A stretch of 64,000 nucleotides of DNA from Cohnella laeviribosi DSM 21336 (GCF_000378425.1 NZ_KB899822.1:36214-100213), one strand, 5' to 3'; positions 9,042-18,468 are shown, numbered from the stretch's first letter. Numbers and translations: made by a program. The notes: generated by a model not told the origin, from the letters alone.

Positions 9042-9079
9042 GGTTCTCTATTTACAGAACCAATATCGGTTTCTATAAT
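9042..9079 (+). promoter_or_regulatory. promoter with dyad operator for the ABC transporter operon
   Basis: TTTACA (9051-9056) and TATAAT (9074-9079) are exactly 17 bp apart. GGTTCT (9042-9047) and AGAACC (9056-9061) form a perfect inverted repeat spanning the -35 box. AGAACC also pairs with a third half-site GGTTTCT (9068-9074) that runs into the -10 box. Three alternating half-sites across a promoter point to cooperative repression, plausibly by the upstream winged-helix protein. Confidence 0.65.
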
Positions 9080-9152
9080 AAAACTACCGGCATAAAGCAT
9101 ACTTATTTCATCGGAAATGTCGGGACTTAATAGAGAAAATCGGGAGGAAATC

Positions 9153-10871
9153 ATGAAAAAAAGCATCGCTTCGCTATCCGCACTGCTGATCGCCGGTTCG
9201 TTGTTTCTGTCCGCTTGCTCGTCCGACAAGGGGGGAAATTCCGCAAACGAAAGCGCAAATACGCCGGCGGCTTCCCCAACCGCTTCGGCACCGGCGGATT
9301 CCGGAGTCATCCAGGCGTCCGACTTGTCCAAGCTGCCGGATACGGCCAAGCAGCGGACGGATACGATCATTGTGGGTCTAACGGACCCGAGCGGCGCGTT
9401 CACGCCGTACTTTCACCAAAGCGGCTACGACGGCAACGTCTCTTCCCTGCTTTACACGCCGCTGGTCACCGTAGACAACAAGGGGGTTCCGATTCCGGCG
9501 CTTGCGGAGAGTTGGGACATCTCCCCCGACAACCTGACTTATACGTTCCACCTCAGAAAAGATCTGAAATTCAGCGACGGCTCTCCGTTGACGGCCGACG
9601 ATGTGGCGTTCACGTGGACGCTCCTGCACGACAAAGCCTACGACGGCGATTCCCAAGTCCCCGCCCTTCACGTCAAAGGCGGAGAAGCGTACAAGGAAGG
9701 GAAAGCGTCCAGCATCGAAGGCATCAAAGTCATCGATCCGCTGACCGTCTCCGTCACGCTGGAGCAGCCGAACGCGTCCGCCCTGACGACGCTCGGCTCC
9801 GACGTGCTGTCCAAAGCGTATTACGGCAAAGACTACAAGTTCGGCCAGCTGGACTACATCAAGAAGCTTCATGAGAAGCCGGTCGGCACCGGGCCGTACA
9901 AGCTGGAGAAATTCATCCCGGGCCAGGAAGTCCGGTTCGTGGCCAACGAGTACTACTATAAGGGCAAGCCGAAGACGGAGCATTTCATCTACAAGACGTC
10001 GGAAGGCGATACCTGGCAATTCCTCGAGACGGGAGAGATCGATTTCGCCTCGTTCAGCGCGACGCAGGAAAATATCGAAAAGCTGAAAAGCCTGGGATTC
10101 GTCAATATCCTTCCCTATACGCCGAGCACCTACGGCTACCTTCAAGTGAACCTGGAGCATGAAGCGTTGAAGGACAAGAAGGTGCGGCAAGCGATCGCGT
10201 ACGGCCTGGACCGCCAGAGCATCTACGTCGACGCCAACCAAGGAGCGGGAGCCGTGGCCAACATTCCTTCGTCTCCGATCTCCTGGGCCTATACCGAGGA
10301 AGGAATCAATCCTTACAAATACGATCCGGAAAAAGCAAAGGCCTTGCTCGACGAAGCCGGTTGGAAAGTGGGGGCCGACGGCATCCGGGAGAAGGACGGC
10401 AAGCAGCTCACCATTCATTACCTTGGCTCCAAGAAGAAAGACACGGACATCTTCATTGCGGTGGCCAAAGAGAATTTCGCGGAACTCGGAATCAAGTTCG
10501 AGCCTGAAGTGTTCGCGGACTTCAACGCGCTCGTCTCCAAAGTGGAGGGCGGAGATTACGACCTCGCCTCCTTCTCCACGCCGCTGCTGACCGATCCCGC
10601 GGACGGCCTGATCCAGTTCGTGGACGGCGAAATCAAAGGCTACGACAATCCGAAATTCAAGGAACTGTACGACAAAGGATTGGCTACCAACGACCTCGAA
10701 GAACGGAAGCAAATTTACAAAGAGCTTTTCCAACTGGCGAACGACGAGCTGCCCGTAATTTTCACGAACTACCGAAAAACGGTCTACGCCTATAACGGCA
10801 GAATCCAGAACCTGGACGTCAGCCCTTTCAACGGCATCGCGCCCAGTCTGCCGGATTGGTATCTGCAATAA
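9153..10871 (+). CDS. ABC transporter substrate-binding lipoprotein (SBP_bac_5, OppA/DppA type)
   Basis: A 572-residue extracellular solute receptor of the dipeptide/oligopeptide/nickel class. A lipoprotein signal peptide ends in LSAC (cysteine about residue 21) and is followed by a Ser/Ala/Pro-rich linker. The family signature YTFHLRKDLKFSDGSPLTADDV lies around residues 130-150, and ADGLIQF and the C-terminal FTNYRKTVYAYN region are present. The ATG at 9153 has GGGAGG 6 bases before it; a start 12 codons upstream lacks a site. It is the first gene of a five-gene transporter operon. Members of this family also bind oligosaccharides in hemicellulose degraders, so the substrate could be either. 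Confidence 0.9.
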   Translation: MKKSIASLSALLIAGSLFLSACSSDKGGNSANESANTPAASPTASAPADSGVIQASDLSKLPDTAKQRTDTIIVGLTDPSGAFTPYFHQSGYDGNVSSLLYTPLVTVDNKGVPIPALAESWDISPDNLTYTFHLRKDLKFSDGSPLTADDVAFTWTLLHDKAYDGDSQVPALHVKGGEAYKEGKASSIEGIKVIDPLTVSVTLEQPNASALTTLGSDVLSKAYYGKDYKFGQLDYIKKLHEKPVGTGPYKLEKFIPGQEVRFVANEYYYKGKPKTEHFIYKTSEGDTWQFLETGEIDFASFSATQENIEKLKSLGFVNILPYTPSTYGYLQVNLEHEALKDKKVRQAIAYGLDRQSIYVDANQGAGAVANIPSSPISWAYTEEGINPYKYDPEKAKALLDEAGWKVGADGIREKDGKQLTIHYLGSKKKDTDIFIAVAKENFAELGIKFEPEVFADFNALVSKVEGGDYDLASFSTPLLTDPADGLIQFVDGEIKGYDNPKFKELYDKGLATNDLEERKQIYKELFQLANDELPVIFTNYRKTVYAYNGRIQNLDVSPFNGIAPSLPDWYLQ

Positions 10872-10883
10872 CCTGAAGAACGC

Positions 10884-10910
10884 TTCCCTGTCTCTTTATG
10901 GGACAGGGAA
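10884..10910 (+). promoter_or_regulatory. intercistronic stem-loop between receptor and permease genes
   Basis: TTCCCTGTC and GACAGGGAA form a 9-bp stem around a 9-base loop with no T-run. Such hairpins after a binding-protein gene commonly stabilise the upstream message and keep receptor levels above those of the permeases. Confidence 0.55.
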
Positions 10911-10929
10911 CGTGTTTAAGGAGCCGATT

Positions 10930-11886
10930 ATGAGCGCGTTTATCACCAAACGATTGCTGTATACGGTCGTCATTCTGTTTGCCGCGTCGCTGCTCATCTT
11001 CAGTCTGTACGCCTTGACGCCGGGAGATTTCATCACCGGCAACATCAAGCTGACGCCCGAACGAAAGGCGGAGCTGCGGGAGATTTACGGCCTCAACAAA
11101 CCGGTTCTCGAACGTTATGCCATTTGGCTGAAAAATGCCTTGCACGGCGATTTAGGCTATTCGATGGCGCAGCAGAAGCCGGTTCTCACTTTGTTTAACC
11201 AATATATTTGGAATTCCTTTCTGCTGGCCGCCGTCTCCACCTTTCTGACCTGGGTGACCGCGGTCATCATCGGGTGCGTCGCCGCCTACAAGCAGTATTC
11301 CTGGTTCGATACGCTGGTGATGGTCGCCATCTTCGCGGCGATGTCCCTCCCTTCCTTTTTCATCGGGCTGTTCCTGATCAAGATTCTGGCGGTCGATTGG
11401 AAGCTGTTGCCTCCGGGGGGGATGATCGCGACGGGCAGCCAGGCAACCGGCTTGGCTTACGTGAAAGAAGTGATTCATCATATGACGCTTCCGGTCATCG
11501 TGATGACGATTATGGGCGTCGGCTCGCTGGCCCGTTATATTCGCGGTTCCATGATCGACGTCATCAAGCAGGATTACATCCGCACGGCCCGGGCCAAGGG
11601 CTTGAAGGAACGGAAAGTGCTGTTTACGCACGCCCTTCGCAACGCCATGCTTCCGGCCATTACCTTAGTCGGCTTCGAACTGCCGGCGCTGTTCGGAGGT
11701 TCGTTGATCATCGAGAAAATTTTTAACTGGCCCGGAATCGGGCAGCTCTATTTGACCTCGTTCGGCTTAAGGGACTACCCGCTTCTGATGGGATTCACCG
11801 TGCTGATCGCGATTTTGACCGTCATCGGAACCCTGCTGTCGGACATCCTGTACCGCGTTGCCGATCCGCGCGTCAGGCTGCAATAA
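10930..11886 (+). CDS. ABC transporter permease (DppB/OppB type)
   Basis: A 318-residue inner-membrane permease with about six transmembrane helices. It opens with RLLYTVVILFAASLLIFSL and has the family N-terminal signature ALTPGDFITGN. The cytoplasmic EAA loop that contacts the ATPase lies near residues 215-235 (YIRTARAKGLKERKVLFTHALRNA). The C-terminus ends in the typical DILYRVADPRVRL. The ATG at 10930 follows AAGGAG. It pairs with the next gene to form the membrane channel. Confidence 0.92.
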   Translation: MSAFITKRLLYTVVILFAASLLIFSLYALTPGDFITGNIKLTPERKAELREIYGLNKPVLERYAIWLKNALHGDLGYSMAQQKPVLTLFNQYIWNSFLLAAVSTFLTWVTAVIIGCVAAYKQYSWFDTLVMVAIFAAMSLPSFFIGLFLIKILAVDWKLLPPGGMIATGSQATGLAYVKEVIHHMTLPVIVMTIMGVGSLARYIRGSMIDVIKQDYIRTARAKGLKERKVLFTHALRNAMLPAITLVGFELPALFGGSLIIEKIFNWPGIGQLYLTSFGLRDYPLLMGFTVLIAILTVIGTLLSDILYRVADPRVRLQ

Positions 11887-11898
11887 AGGAGGAAGACC

Positions 11899-12825
11899 AT
11901 GTCAACGATCGGGAGCGAAATCACCAAAGCCGGCACGGCCGGCACAGCGCCGGTCAGATCCTCGATGTGGAGGCAGGCCGCGCGGCGGTTGCTGAAGAAC
12001 AGGCTCGCGATGCTCGGTTTGGCCGTCGTGGTCTTTATGTTCGCGTTTTGTTTCATCGGCCCGCTGTTCTCCCCTTATACGGACAACAAGATCCATCTGG
12101 CGCAGATGAATAAACCGCCCAGTCCGCAGCATTGGCTCGGAACGGATGCGCTCGGCCGGGATGTGCTTACCCGCGTCATGCAGGCGGGACGAATCTCCTT
12201 GACGGTGGGGCTGGCCTCCATGGTCCTCTCCGTATTCATCGGCTCGCTGCTCGGCGCGATTGCCGGATATTTCCGCGGGATTTGCGACCAGATCATCATG
12301 CGTCTCGCGGACCTGCTCCTGACCATTCCGGGGCTTCCGCTCCTGTTTATCCTCGGAGCGCTGCTGTCCGATTGGAAGGTGCCGACCGAATACCGGATGT
12401 ACATCGTGATGCTGATGCTCAGCCTCGTCAACTGGCCCGGTCTTGCCAGAATGGTCAGAGGCGAAGTGCTCAGCCTCCGGGAGCGCGAATTCATGCAGGC
12501 GGCTACCGTTCTCGGCCTGCGCAACCGGCGCAAACTGTTCAACCATTTGCTGCCCAATTTGGTGCCTTTGATCATCGTCATCGCATCGCTCAACGTGGGC
12601 GGAGCCATTCTGAGCGAATCCGTGCTCAGCTTCTTCGGCCTGGGGGTCATGCCGCCGACGCCGACATGGGGCAATATGATCGATTCGGCGAACAACATGA
12701 TCGATTTTCAAAAGCGTCCGTGGCTGTGGATTCCGCCGGGGTTTTCCATTTTCGCGACAGTCATCGCCATTAACATTTTCGGAGACGGGCTCCGGGACGT
12801 GCTGGACCCCAGACCCAGGAAGTAG
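11899..12825 (+). CDS. ABC transporter permease (DppC/OppC type)
   Basis: A 308-residue permease with an N-terminal OppC-N segment (RRLLKNRLAMLGLAVVVFMF) and the GTDALGRDVLTRV motif characteristic of the second permease of this family. The EAA loop is around residues 195-215 (EFMQAATVLGLRNRRKLFNHL), and the protein ends in GDGLRDVLDPRPRK. It begins 12 bp after the preceding stop with AAAGGAGGA as ribosome-binding site. It completes the channel with the DppB-type subunit. Confidence 0.92.
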   Translation: MSTIGSEITKAGTAGTAPVRSSMWRQAARRLLKNRLAMLGLAVVVFMFAFCFIGPLFSPYTDNKIHLAQMNKPPSPQHWLGTDALGRDVLTRVMQAGRISLTVGLASMVLSVFIGSLLGAIAGYFRGICDQIIMRLADLLLTIPGLPLLFILGALLSDWKVPTEYRMYIVMLMLSLVNWPGLARMVRGEVLSLREREFMQAATVLGLRNRRKLFNHLLPNLVPLIIVIASLNVGGAILSESVLSFFGLGVMPPTPTWGNMIDSANNMIDFQKRPWLWIPPGFSIFATVIAINIFGDGLRDVLDPRPRK

Positions 12826-12837
12826 GTGCGACATCGG

Positions 12838-13827
12838 ATGAGTGACTTGCTTGAAATCGATCGTCTTAAAGTCTATTTCGATACCCGGGAAGGAACCGTC
12901 AAAGCGGTGGACGACGTCAGCCTGCGCGTTCGCCGGGGGGAAACGGTGTGCATCGTCGGCGAATCCGGCTGCGGCAAGAGCATTACGGCGATGTCGATCA
13001 TGGGCCTGGTCGGGTCGAATGCGGCCGCCGGCCCATTCGTGGACGGGCAAATCCGCTTCGACGGCCGGAATTTGCTCCGGCTTGACCGGAACGAGCTGCG
13101 GACGATTCGGGGCCGCGAGATCGCGATGATTTTCCAGGAGCCGATGACCTCGCTTAATCCGGTTCTGCCCATCGGCGAGCAGATCATGGAGCCGCTGATC
13201 GAGCATCTTAAACTGAGCCGGAAGGCTGCGCGGGCGCGGGCGATCGAACTGATCCGCAAAGTGGGCATCTCCAGGCCCGAGCAGATCGCGAAGTCTTACC
13301 CGCACGAGCTAAGCGGCGGCATGCTGCAGCGGATCATGATTGCCATCGCCATCTCCTGCAATCCGAAGCTGCTCATCGCGGATGAACCGACGACGGCGCT
13401 CGACGTCACGATTCAAGCGCAGATTCTGGATATGATGCGGCAGTTCAAGGCCGATTCGAACATGTCCATTCTGCTCATTACGCACGATCTCGGCGTCGTG
13501 GCCGAAATGGCGGACTACGTCGTCGTCATGTATTCCGGCAAGGTCGTCGAGGAAGGCGAAGTGGTGGAACTGTTCACGAATCCCAAGCATCCGTACACGC
13601 GCGGGCTCTTGAAATCCAAGCCGGTCATCAACCAGCGGCAGGACGAGCTGTACTCGATTCCGGGACAGGTTCCGAACCCGTTGGAATTAAGACCTTCTTG
13701 TTATTTCCATGAGCGGTGCGAGCGCTGTATGGACGTCTGCCGGACTCGCGAGCCGCGTCTGCGCGAGGTCGGGGATAACGGGAAAGTCGCGTGCTGGCTG
13801 TACGAGGAGGCGGTAGTTCATGCCTGA
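12838..13827 (+). CDS. ABC transporter ATPase (DppD/OppD type)
   Basis: A 329-residue ATP-binding subunit. Walker A is GESGCGKSIT, the Q-loop is MIFQEPMTSLNP, the signature is LSGGM, and Walker B is LLIADEPTTALDVT. A C-terminal cysteine-containing segment (SCYFHERCERCMDVC) is the usual oligopeptide-transporter extension. I choose the ATG at 12838; a GTG four codons upstream at 12826 is an equal alternative because AGGA precedes it. It energises uptake through the two upstream permeases and overlaps the next ATPase gene by 8 bp. Confidence 0.92.
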   Translation: MSDLLEIDRLKVYFDTREGTVKAVDDVSLRVRRGETVCIVGESGCGKSITAMSIMGLVGSNAAAGPFVDGQIRFDGRNLLRLDRNELRTIRGREIAMIFQEPMTSLNPVLPIGEQIMEPLIEHLKLSRKAARARAIELIRKVGISRPEQIAKSYPHELSGGMLQRIMIAIAISCNPKLLIADEPTTALDVTIQAQILDMMRQFKADSNMSILLITHDLGVVAEMADYVVVMYSGKVVEEGEVVELFTNPKHPYTRGLLKSKPVINQRQDELYSIPGQVPNPLELRPSCYFHERCERCMDVCRTREPRLREVGDNGKVACWLYEEAVVHA

Positions 13828-14785
13828 GGCGCTGCTTGAAATCCGTCATCTGAAGAAGTATTTTCCCGTCAAATCCGGTTTTCTGAACCGCACCGTCGGG
13901 CAAATCAAAGCCGTTGACGACATCAGCCTTTCGATACGGCCCGGCGAGACCTTCGGTCTCGTAGGCGAATCGGGCAGCGGGAAAAGCACGGTCGGACGCA
14001 CGGCGATCCGGCTGACGGAGAAGACGGATGGCGAAGTGCGGTTCAAAGGAATCGACCTTTACGGTCTTAACGCTGAGGAGCTGCGCCGGCTTCGTCCGAA
14101 AATGCAGTTGATTTTCCAGGACCCGTACAGTTCCTTGAATCCCCGCGTGCGGATCGGCGATGCGATCGGCGAAGCCCTGCTCGACCACGGCCTGGCGCCG
14201 AAGGAGGAAATCCGCGACCGCGTTCTTGACGTGCTGGCCGCGTGCGGATTGTCCGCCTATCATATCGACCGTTTCCCTCACGAGTTCTCGGGCGGGCAGC
14301 GTCAGCGGATCGGGATCGCGCGCGCTTTGGTTCTGAATCCGGAATTGATCATTGCCGACGAGCCCGTATCCGCGCTGGACGTGTCCATTCAAGCGCAGAT
14401 CATCAATCTCTTCCGGAAGCTTCAGGAGAGCCGGGGCTTGACCTACTTGTTCATCTCCCATGATCTCAGCGTGGTCGAGCACTTGTGCTCCCGCATCGGC
14501 GTCATGTACTTGGGCTCGATGGTGGAGACGGCCCCGCGGGATGACTTGTTTCGCAACCCGCTCCACCCCTATACCAAAGCGCTCCTGTCGGCCGTGCCGA
14601 TCCCGATTCCGAAGCTCAAGCGGGAAAGAATCGTGCTGAGCGGCGATATCCCGAGCCCGGCCAACCCGCCGTCCGGCTGCAAGTTCCATACGAGATGCCC
14701 TTTCGCCGTAGAGCGGTGCAAAGAACAGGCGCCCGAATTCCGGCATGTCGGCGGAGAGCGCTTCGTCGCGTGCCATTTGGTCTGA
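13820..14785 (+). CDS. ABC transporter ATPase (DppF/OppF type)
   Basis: A 321-residue second ATP-binding subunit. Walker A is GESGSGKSTVG, the Q-loop is IFQDPYSSLNP, the signature is FSGGQRQRIG, Walker B is LIIADEPVSALDVS, and the C-terminal CKFHTRCPFAVERC segment is typical of OppF. It overlaps the stop of the preceding gene by 8 bases, so the two ATPases are translationally coupled. All five transporter parts are intact. Confidence 0.93.
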   Translation: MPEALLEIRHLKKYFPVKSGFLNRTVGQIKAVDDISLSIRPGETFGLVGESGSGKSTVGRTAIRLTEKTDGEVRFKGIDLYGLNAEELRRLRPKMQLIFQDPYSSLNPRVRIGDAIGEALLDHGLAPKEEIRDRVLDVLAACGLSAYHIDRFPHEFSGGQRQRIGIARALVLNPELIIADEPVSALDVSIQAQIINLFRKLQESRGLTYLFISHDLSVVEHLCSRIGVMYLGSMVETAPRDDLFRNPLHPYTKALLSAVPIPIPKLKRERIVLSGDIPSPANPPSGCKFHTRCPFAVERCKEQAPEFRHVGGERFVACHLV

Positions 14786-14826
14786 CGGCGGACAAACGAA
14801 CTGGAAAATTCGAATGGAGAGCAAAC

Positions 14827-15273
14827 ATGCAGAAAACGAAATTGCCGCAGCCTTACGGGCTCCGGCTGGAGATGATTTTGGCCAAGGGGTTCTCGGCGGA
14901 TGAGGCGTTGAAGCTGATTCGGCGAAACGATGCGGCGGAGCTGCGGGAGAAAGTAAATCCCGAAACCGCTTGGGAGAGCTTCCTGGAATATGCCAACGCG
15001 CACGAAGAAGCGATCGAGGCGGCCGTCCGGAATGGATACGAATTTCCCTTCCTCACGATCGGCGGCATCCGAAACCTGCTGTTCATTAAGTTCGGAAAGA
15101 GCGAGGAAAGGGATTACCGGTTCCGCGACGGCCGGATTGAACGGCTGCGTTTGACCAGGCCCGAGCTCGAATCGCTAAGAAAGCGGGTTCCGGATTATTG
15201 GCGTTTTGCCGAGACCGGAACGGAAGTCGGCCGGTCCGAAGAAACCGTCGAAATTTCCATCATGCTGGCATAA
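14827..15273 (+). CDS. hypothetical cytoplasmic protein, last gene of the ABC operon
   Basis: A 148-residue protein of unknown function. It is soluble, alpha-rich in the first half (LRLEMILAKGFSADEALKLIRRND) with a central FLTIGGIRNLLFIKFG segment. It starts 41 bp after the OppF-type gene with GGAGAG upstream and ends just before a terminator, so it is probably cotranscribed with the transporter. A longer in-frame start at 14695 would overlap the ATPase and is less likely. I see no catalytic signature. Confidence 0.6.
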   Translation: MQKTKLPQPYGLRLEMILAKGFSADEALKLIRRNDAAELREKVNPETAWESFLEYANAHEEAIEAAVRNGYEFPFLTIGGIRNLLFIKFGKSEERDYRFRDGRIERLRLTRPELESLRKRVPDYWRFAETGTEVGRSEETVEISIMLA

Positions 15274-15288
15274 ATCAGACGTCGCGCA

Positions 15289-15345
15289 AAAACAACAACG
15301 CCGTCCTTCTCCGCGAAACGGAAACGGACGGCGTTCGCCGTTTTG
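15289..15345. terminator. bidirectional terminator between convergent operons
   Basis: AACGCCGTCC (15297-15306) pairs with GGACGGCGTT (15326-15335), a perfect 10-bp stem. T-rich tracts follow on both strands (CCGTTTTG on plus, GTTGTTTTTG on minus). It serves the ABC operon on the plus strand and the xylanase operon on the minus strand. Confidence 0.85.
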
Positions 15346-15353
15346 TCCCTTTT

Positions 15354-16376
15354 TCACTCCTGAGTCCCCGCGCCGCTCACGACTTTCCAGAACGACGGTT
15401 TGGGCTGATGGCGCTCGTCGAACAGGAACGGCCAGTTCTTCCGCCCGCGCACCGGGAAGTGGTCCAGCCACGTGTAATCGTCCGCGACGCCCCAGAACGT
15501 CACGCATTCGATGACATCGCGGTATTCCCGGAAGATGCGGAAGATCTGCTCGTACCGCCGTTCCTGCAGCTCCATCATTTCCGCCGTCGGCGACTTGAGA
15601 TCGGCGCGGCGGTCGTCCCACTCGAACACGGAGACGTCCAGCTCGGTGATATGCAGCTTCAGCCCGAGCGATGCGTACCGCTCGATGGCGGCGCGGATGT
15701 CGTCCGCTGGCGGACTCCGCAGTTGCCAATGCGCCTGCAGCCCGACGCCGTGGATCGGCACGCCGCGCGCCTTCAGCGACCGGACGAGGGTAACGATCTT
15801 TTCCCGCTTGGCCGGATGGCTTTCATTGTAATCGTTGTAAAACAGCAGCGCGTCCGGGTCGGCCTCGTGCGCGAATTCGAACGCTTTGGCAATGAATTCT
15901 TCGCCGGCGATGCGCAGCCATTTCGACTCGCGAAGCAGCTCGGGCCCTTCGTCCGCCACCGCCTCGTTGACCACGTCCCAGCAGAACACGTCGCTTTTGT
16001 ATCGGCCGACCACCGTATCGATATGCGCTTTCAGCCGGGCGTACAGCAACGCTTTGTCCGCAAGGCCGCCGCCCGGCTTCTCAAACAGCCAGTCCGGCGT
16101 CTGGTTGTGCCATACGAGCGTGTGTCCTCTCATCTTCATGCCGTGCTCCCGCGCGAAACCGGCCAGCCGGTCGGCGTCCTCAAACGCGTACGTTTCCTCG
16201 TGCGGATGGATGCGCTCGAATTTCATCTCGTTTTCGGCGGTAATGCAGTTGAAATGCCGGGCCAAGAGATCGGCCGAACTGACGAGCGTTCGCGGATTGA
16301 CGGCGGCGCCGATCCGAAAATAGCCGGCAAACACGTCCCGCAATTTCGGCACGACACCGTTCGCGTCCTGATCCAT
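15354..16376 (-). CDS. GH10 endo-1,4-beta-xylanase, intracellular
   Basis: A 340-residue family 10 xylanase. The acid/base glutamate is in FCWDVVNEAV (E138) and the nucleophile in LHITELDVSV (E245); the substrate-binding ENEMKFE and RGHTLVWHNQ motifs are present. No signal peptide and no carbohydrate-binding module are visible, so it should cleave short xylo-oligosaccharides inside the cell after import. The ATG at 16376 follows GGAGGTG; an upstream ATG lacks a site. It is last in an operon with a CUT1-type sugar importer, which fits import and intracellular hydrolysis of xylan fragments. Confidence 0.95.
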   Translation of the reverse strand: MDQDANGVVPKLRDVFAGYFRIGAAVNPRTLVSSADLLARHFNCITAENEMKFERIHPHEETYAFEDADRLAGFAREHGMKMRGHTLVWHNQTPDWLFEKPGGGLADKALLYARLKAHIDTVVGRYKSDVFCWDVVNEAVADEGPELLRESKWLRIAGEEFIAKAFEFAHEADPDALLFYNDYNESHPAKREKIVTLVRSLKARGVPIHGVGLQAHWQLRSPPADDIRAAIERYASLGLKLHITELDVSVFEWDDRRADLKSPTAEMMELQERRYEQIFRIFREYRDVIECVTFWGVADDYTWLDHFPVRGRKNWPFLFDERHQPKPSFWKVVSGAGTQE

Positions 16377-16421
16377 GAAAACACCTCCAGGGGTTGACAC
16401 TTGCAATGAGGCGAACGGTGG

Positions 16422-17348
16422 TCATTCCTTCACGCCGCCCACGACCATCCCTTTGACAAAATATTTCTGCAGAAACGGGTACACCATGATGATCGGCACG
16501 GAGGCCACGATCGTCATCGTCGAGCGGATGGAATAGGGCGTCACCATACTCGCCCCCGTATTCCCGGCCGCGATAAAGTCGGGCGCGTTCTGGGAAGCGT
16601 TGGAGTTCTGCAATATTTTCTGCAGCTCATACTGCAGCGTGCTCAAATGCTCGTACGAAGAGTTGTACAGAAACACGTCGAACCAGGAGTTCCATTGGTA
16701 TACGCCGGTGAACAGCGCCACGGTCGCCAGCACGGGCGTGCTCAGCGGCAGCACGATGCTGAAGAACGTCCGGTAGTCGCCGGCTCCGTCGATTTTGGCG
16801 GATTCCAGAATGTTGTCCGGCAAATTTTCAATAAACGAACGGATGATGATCAGGTTAAACACGCCGACCAGCCCCGGCCAGATGTAGACCCAGAAGCTGC
16901 CGACGAGCCCCAGATCGCGCATCAGCAAGAAGGTCGGGATCAGCCCGCCGTTGACGTACATCGTCAAAATGAAGGCGACCGTAACGAACTTGCGCAGCAC
17001 GTACTCCGGCCTGCTGATCGTGTAGGCCACCATGGCCGAACACAGGACGGTCAGCACGGTGCCGAGGACGGTGCGCAGAACGGAAATCAGGGTGGCGTGA
17101 AAAATGGTCGCTTCCTCCAGGACAAACCGGTAATTTTCAAGCGTCCACTTTCTTGGCCACAAGTAAATGCCGCCCTTTAGCGAATCGGTCGCATCGTTGA
17201 ACGATACGGCAAGCGTGTTCAGAAACGGATACAGCGTCACTACCATCAGCAGCGTCAGCAACGTAAAGTTGACCGCTTCAAACACCCGATCCCCGAACGA
17301 CATGCGGATGCGCCGTCTTTTGCGTCTCTTCGCCGCCAATTCCGCCAT
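16422..17348 (-). CDS. carbohydrate ABC transporter permease (LplC/YtcP type)
   Basis: A 308-residue CUT1 permease with about six transmembrane helices. A basic N-terminus (AAKRRKRRRIR) is followed by VNFTLLTLLMVVTLYPFLNTLAVSF. The EAA loop ILESAKIDGAGDYRTFFSIVLP lies near residues 185-205, and the protein ends LQKYFVKGMVVGGVKE, typical of the LplC branch. AAGGAGG precedes the ATG. It forms the channel with the next upstream gene. No ATPase is encoded in this operon; such importers usually share an MsmX-like ATPase encoded elsewhere. Confidence 0.9.
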   Translation of the reverse strand: MAELAAKRRKRRRIRMSFGDRVFEAVNFTLLTLLMVVTLYPFLNTLAVSFNDATDSLKGGIYLWPRKWTLENYRFVLEEATIFHATLISVLRTVLGTVLTVLCSAMVAYTISRPEYVLRKFVTVAFILTMYVNGGLIPTFLLMRDLGLVGSFWVYIWPGLVGVFNLIIIRSFIENLPDNILESAKIDGAGDYRTFFSIVLPLSTPVLATVALFTGVYQWNSWFDVFLYNSSYEHLSTLQYELQKILQNSNASQNAPDFIAAGNTGASMVTPYSIRSTMTIVASVPIIMVYPFLQKYFVKGMVVGGVKE

Positions 17349-17366
17349 GCTGCAACGCCCTCCTTC

Positions 17367-18335
17367 TCAGTACAGCCTGGCTTCGCCAAGGCGCTTCGCG
17401 ATATGGTTTGCGGCGAACAGCAGGATGAAGCTGACCACCGTCTTGAACATGCTGGCCGCCACGGACAGCGAGAAGTTGCCCATATTGATCCCGTATTTCA
17501 GGACAAATATATCAAGGTTTTCCGAATAATCGATGTTCATGCCGTTCCCCAAAAGGTACTGCGGTTCGAATCCCGACTCCAGCAAATAGCCTACGTTCAT
17601 GATGAGCAGGACGATGATGACCGGCTTGATGCCGGGCAGCGTGATGTGCCACATCTTCTTGAAGCGTCCCGCGCCGTCCATTTCGGCCGCTTCATATTGG
17701 GCGGGGTCGATCATCGTCATCGCGGCCAAATACACAATCGTGTTCCACCCCAGATCCTTCCACACGATGCTGGCGCCGAAAATGCCCCAGAACCAATGCC
17801 CCACGCCCAAAAACAGGACCTCGTCATCCAAAAGTCCGAGCCACATGAGCAAATCGTTGACGATGCCGTCCGTTGCCAGAACGGCCTGGATAATCCCTGC
17901 CGCCACCACCCACGATATGAAGTGGGGAAGGTAGCTGATCGTCTGCACCACGCGTTTGAAAACCAGTTGGCGCACCTCGTTCAGCAGCAGGGCCAGCGTA
18001 ATCGCGGTGACAAAGCCGAGCACGAGGTTGAGCGAGCTCATGACGAGCGTGTTTCGAAGCACGCGCAGGAACCGCTCGTCTCCGAACAGAAATTCGAAAT
18101 GCTGGAACCCCACCCATTTTTGATCCCAGAAACCCTTTGCAGGCTTGTAATCCTGGAACGCGATCGTCCATCCCCAAAGCGGCAAATATTTGAAGACAAA
18201 CAGCCAGACGACAAACGGCACGGACATCACGACCAGCGCCCGCTGTTGAACAAGCTGCCGGAAAAATCGCTTCCATCCCGCAGGCTTGCTCATGCCGGCC
18301 GCGGACGGTTCCGTGTACGCAAGGTTATTCTCCAT
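17367..18335 (-). CDS. carbohydrate ABC transporter permease (LplB/YteP type)
   Basis: A 322-residue CUT1 permease of the LplB branch. It has the typical FVVWLFVFKYLPLWGWTIAF and GFWDQKWVGFQHFEFLF near the N-terminus, the EAA loop YEAAEMDGAGRFKKMWHITLPG around residue 220, and a C-terminal NHIAKRLGEARLY. The ATG at 18335 has AAGGAGAG 9 bases upstream; a TTG two codons earlier is less likely. It lies between the binding protein and the second permease. Confidence 0.9.
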   Translation of the reverse strand: MENNLAYTEPSAAGMSKPAGWKRFFRQLVQQRALVVMSVPFVVWLFVFKYLPLWGWTIAFQDYKPAKGFWDQKWVGFQHFEFLFGDERFLRVLRNTLVMSSLNLVLGFVTAITLALLLNEVRQLVFKRVVQTISYLPHFISWVVAAGIIQAVLATDGIVNDLLMWLGLLDDEVLFLGVGHWFWGIFGASIVWKDLGWNTIVYLAAMTMIDPAQYEAAEMDGAGRFKKMWHITLPGIKPVIIVLLIMNVGYLLESGFEPQYLLGNGMNIDYSENLDIFVLKYGINMGNFSLSVAASMFKTVVSFILLFAANHIAKRLGEARLY

Positions 18336-18468
18336 CGTCAATTTCTCTCCTTAACGGTGCCGAAAATCGCCGACACGGGGATCGCGACGCCGGAAACGGC
18401 GAGCGAAAGGCCGGACTTGCGCGGTGCGCGATGAAGCCGGCCTTTCGCTAACGCCGGGACGATAACGT

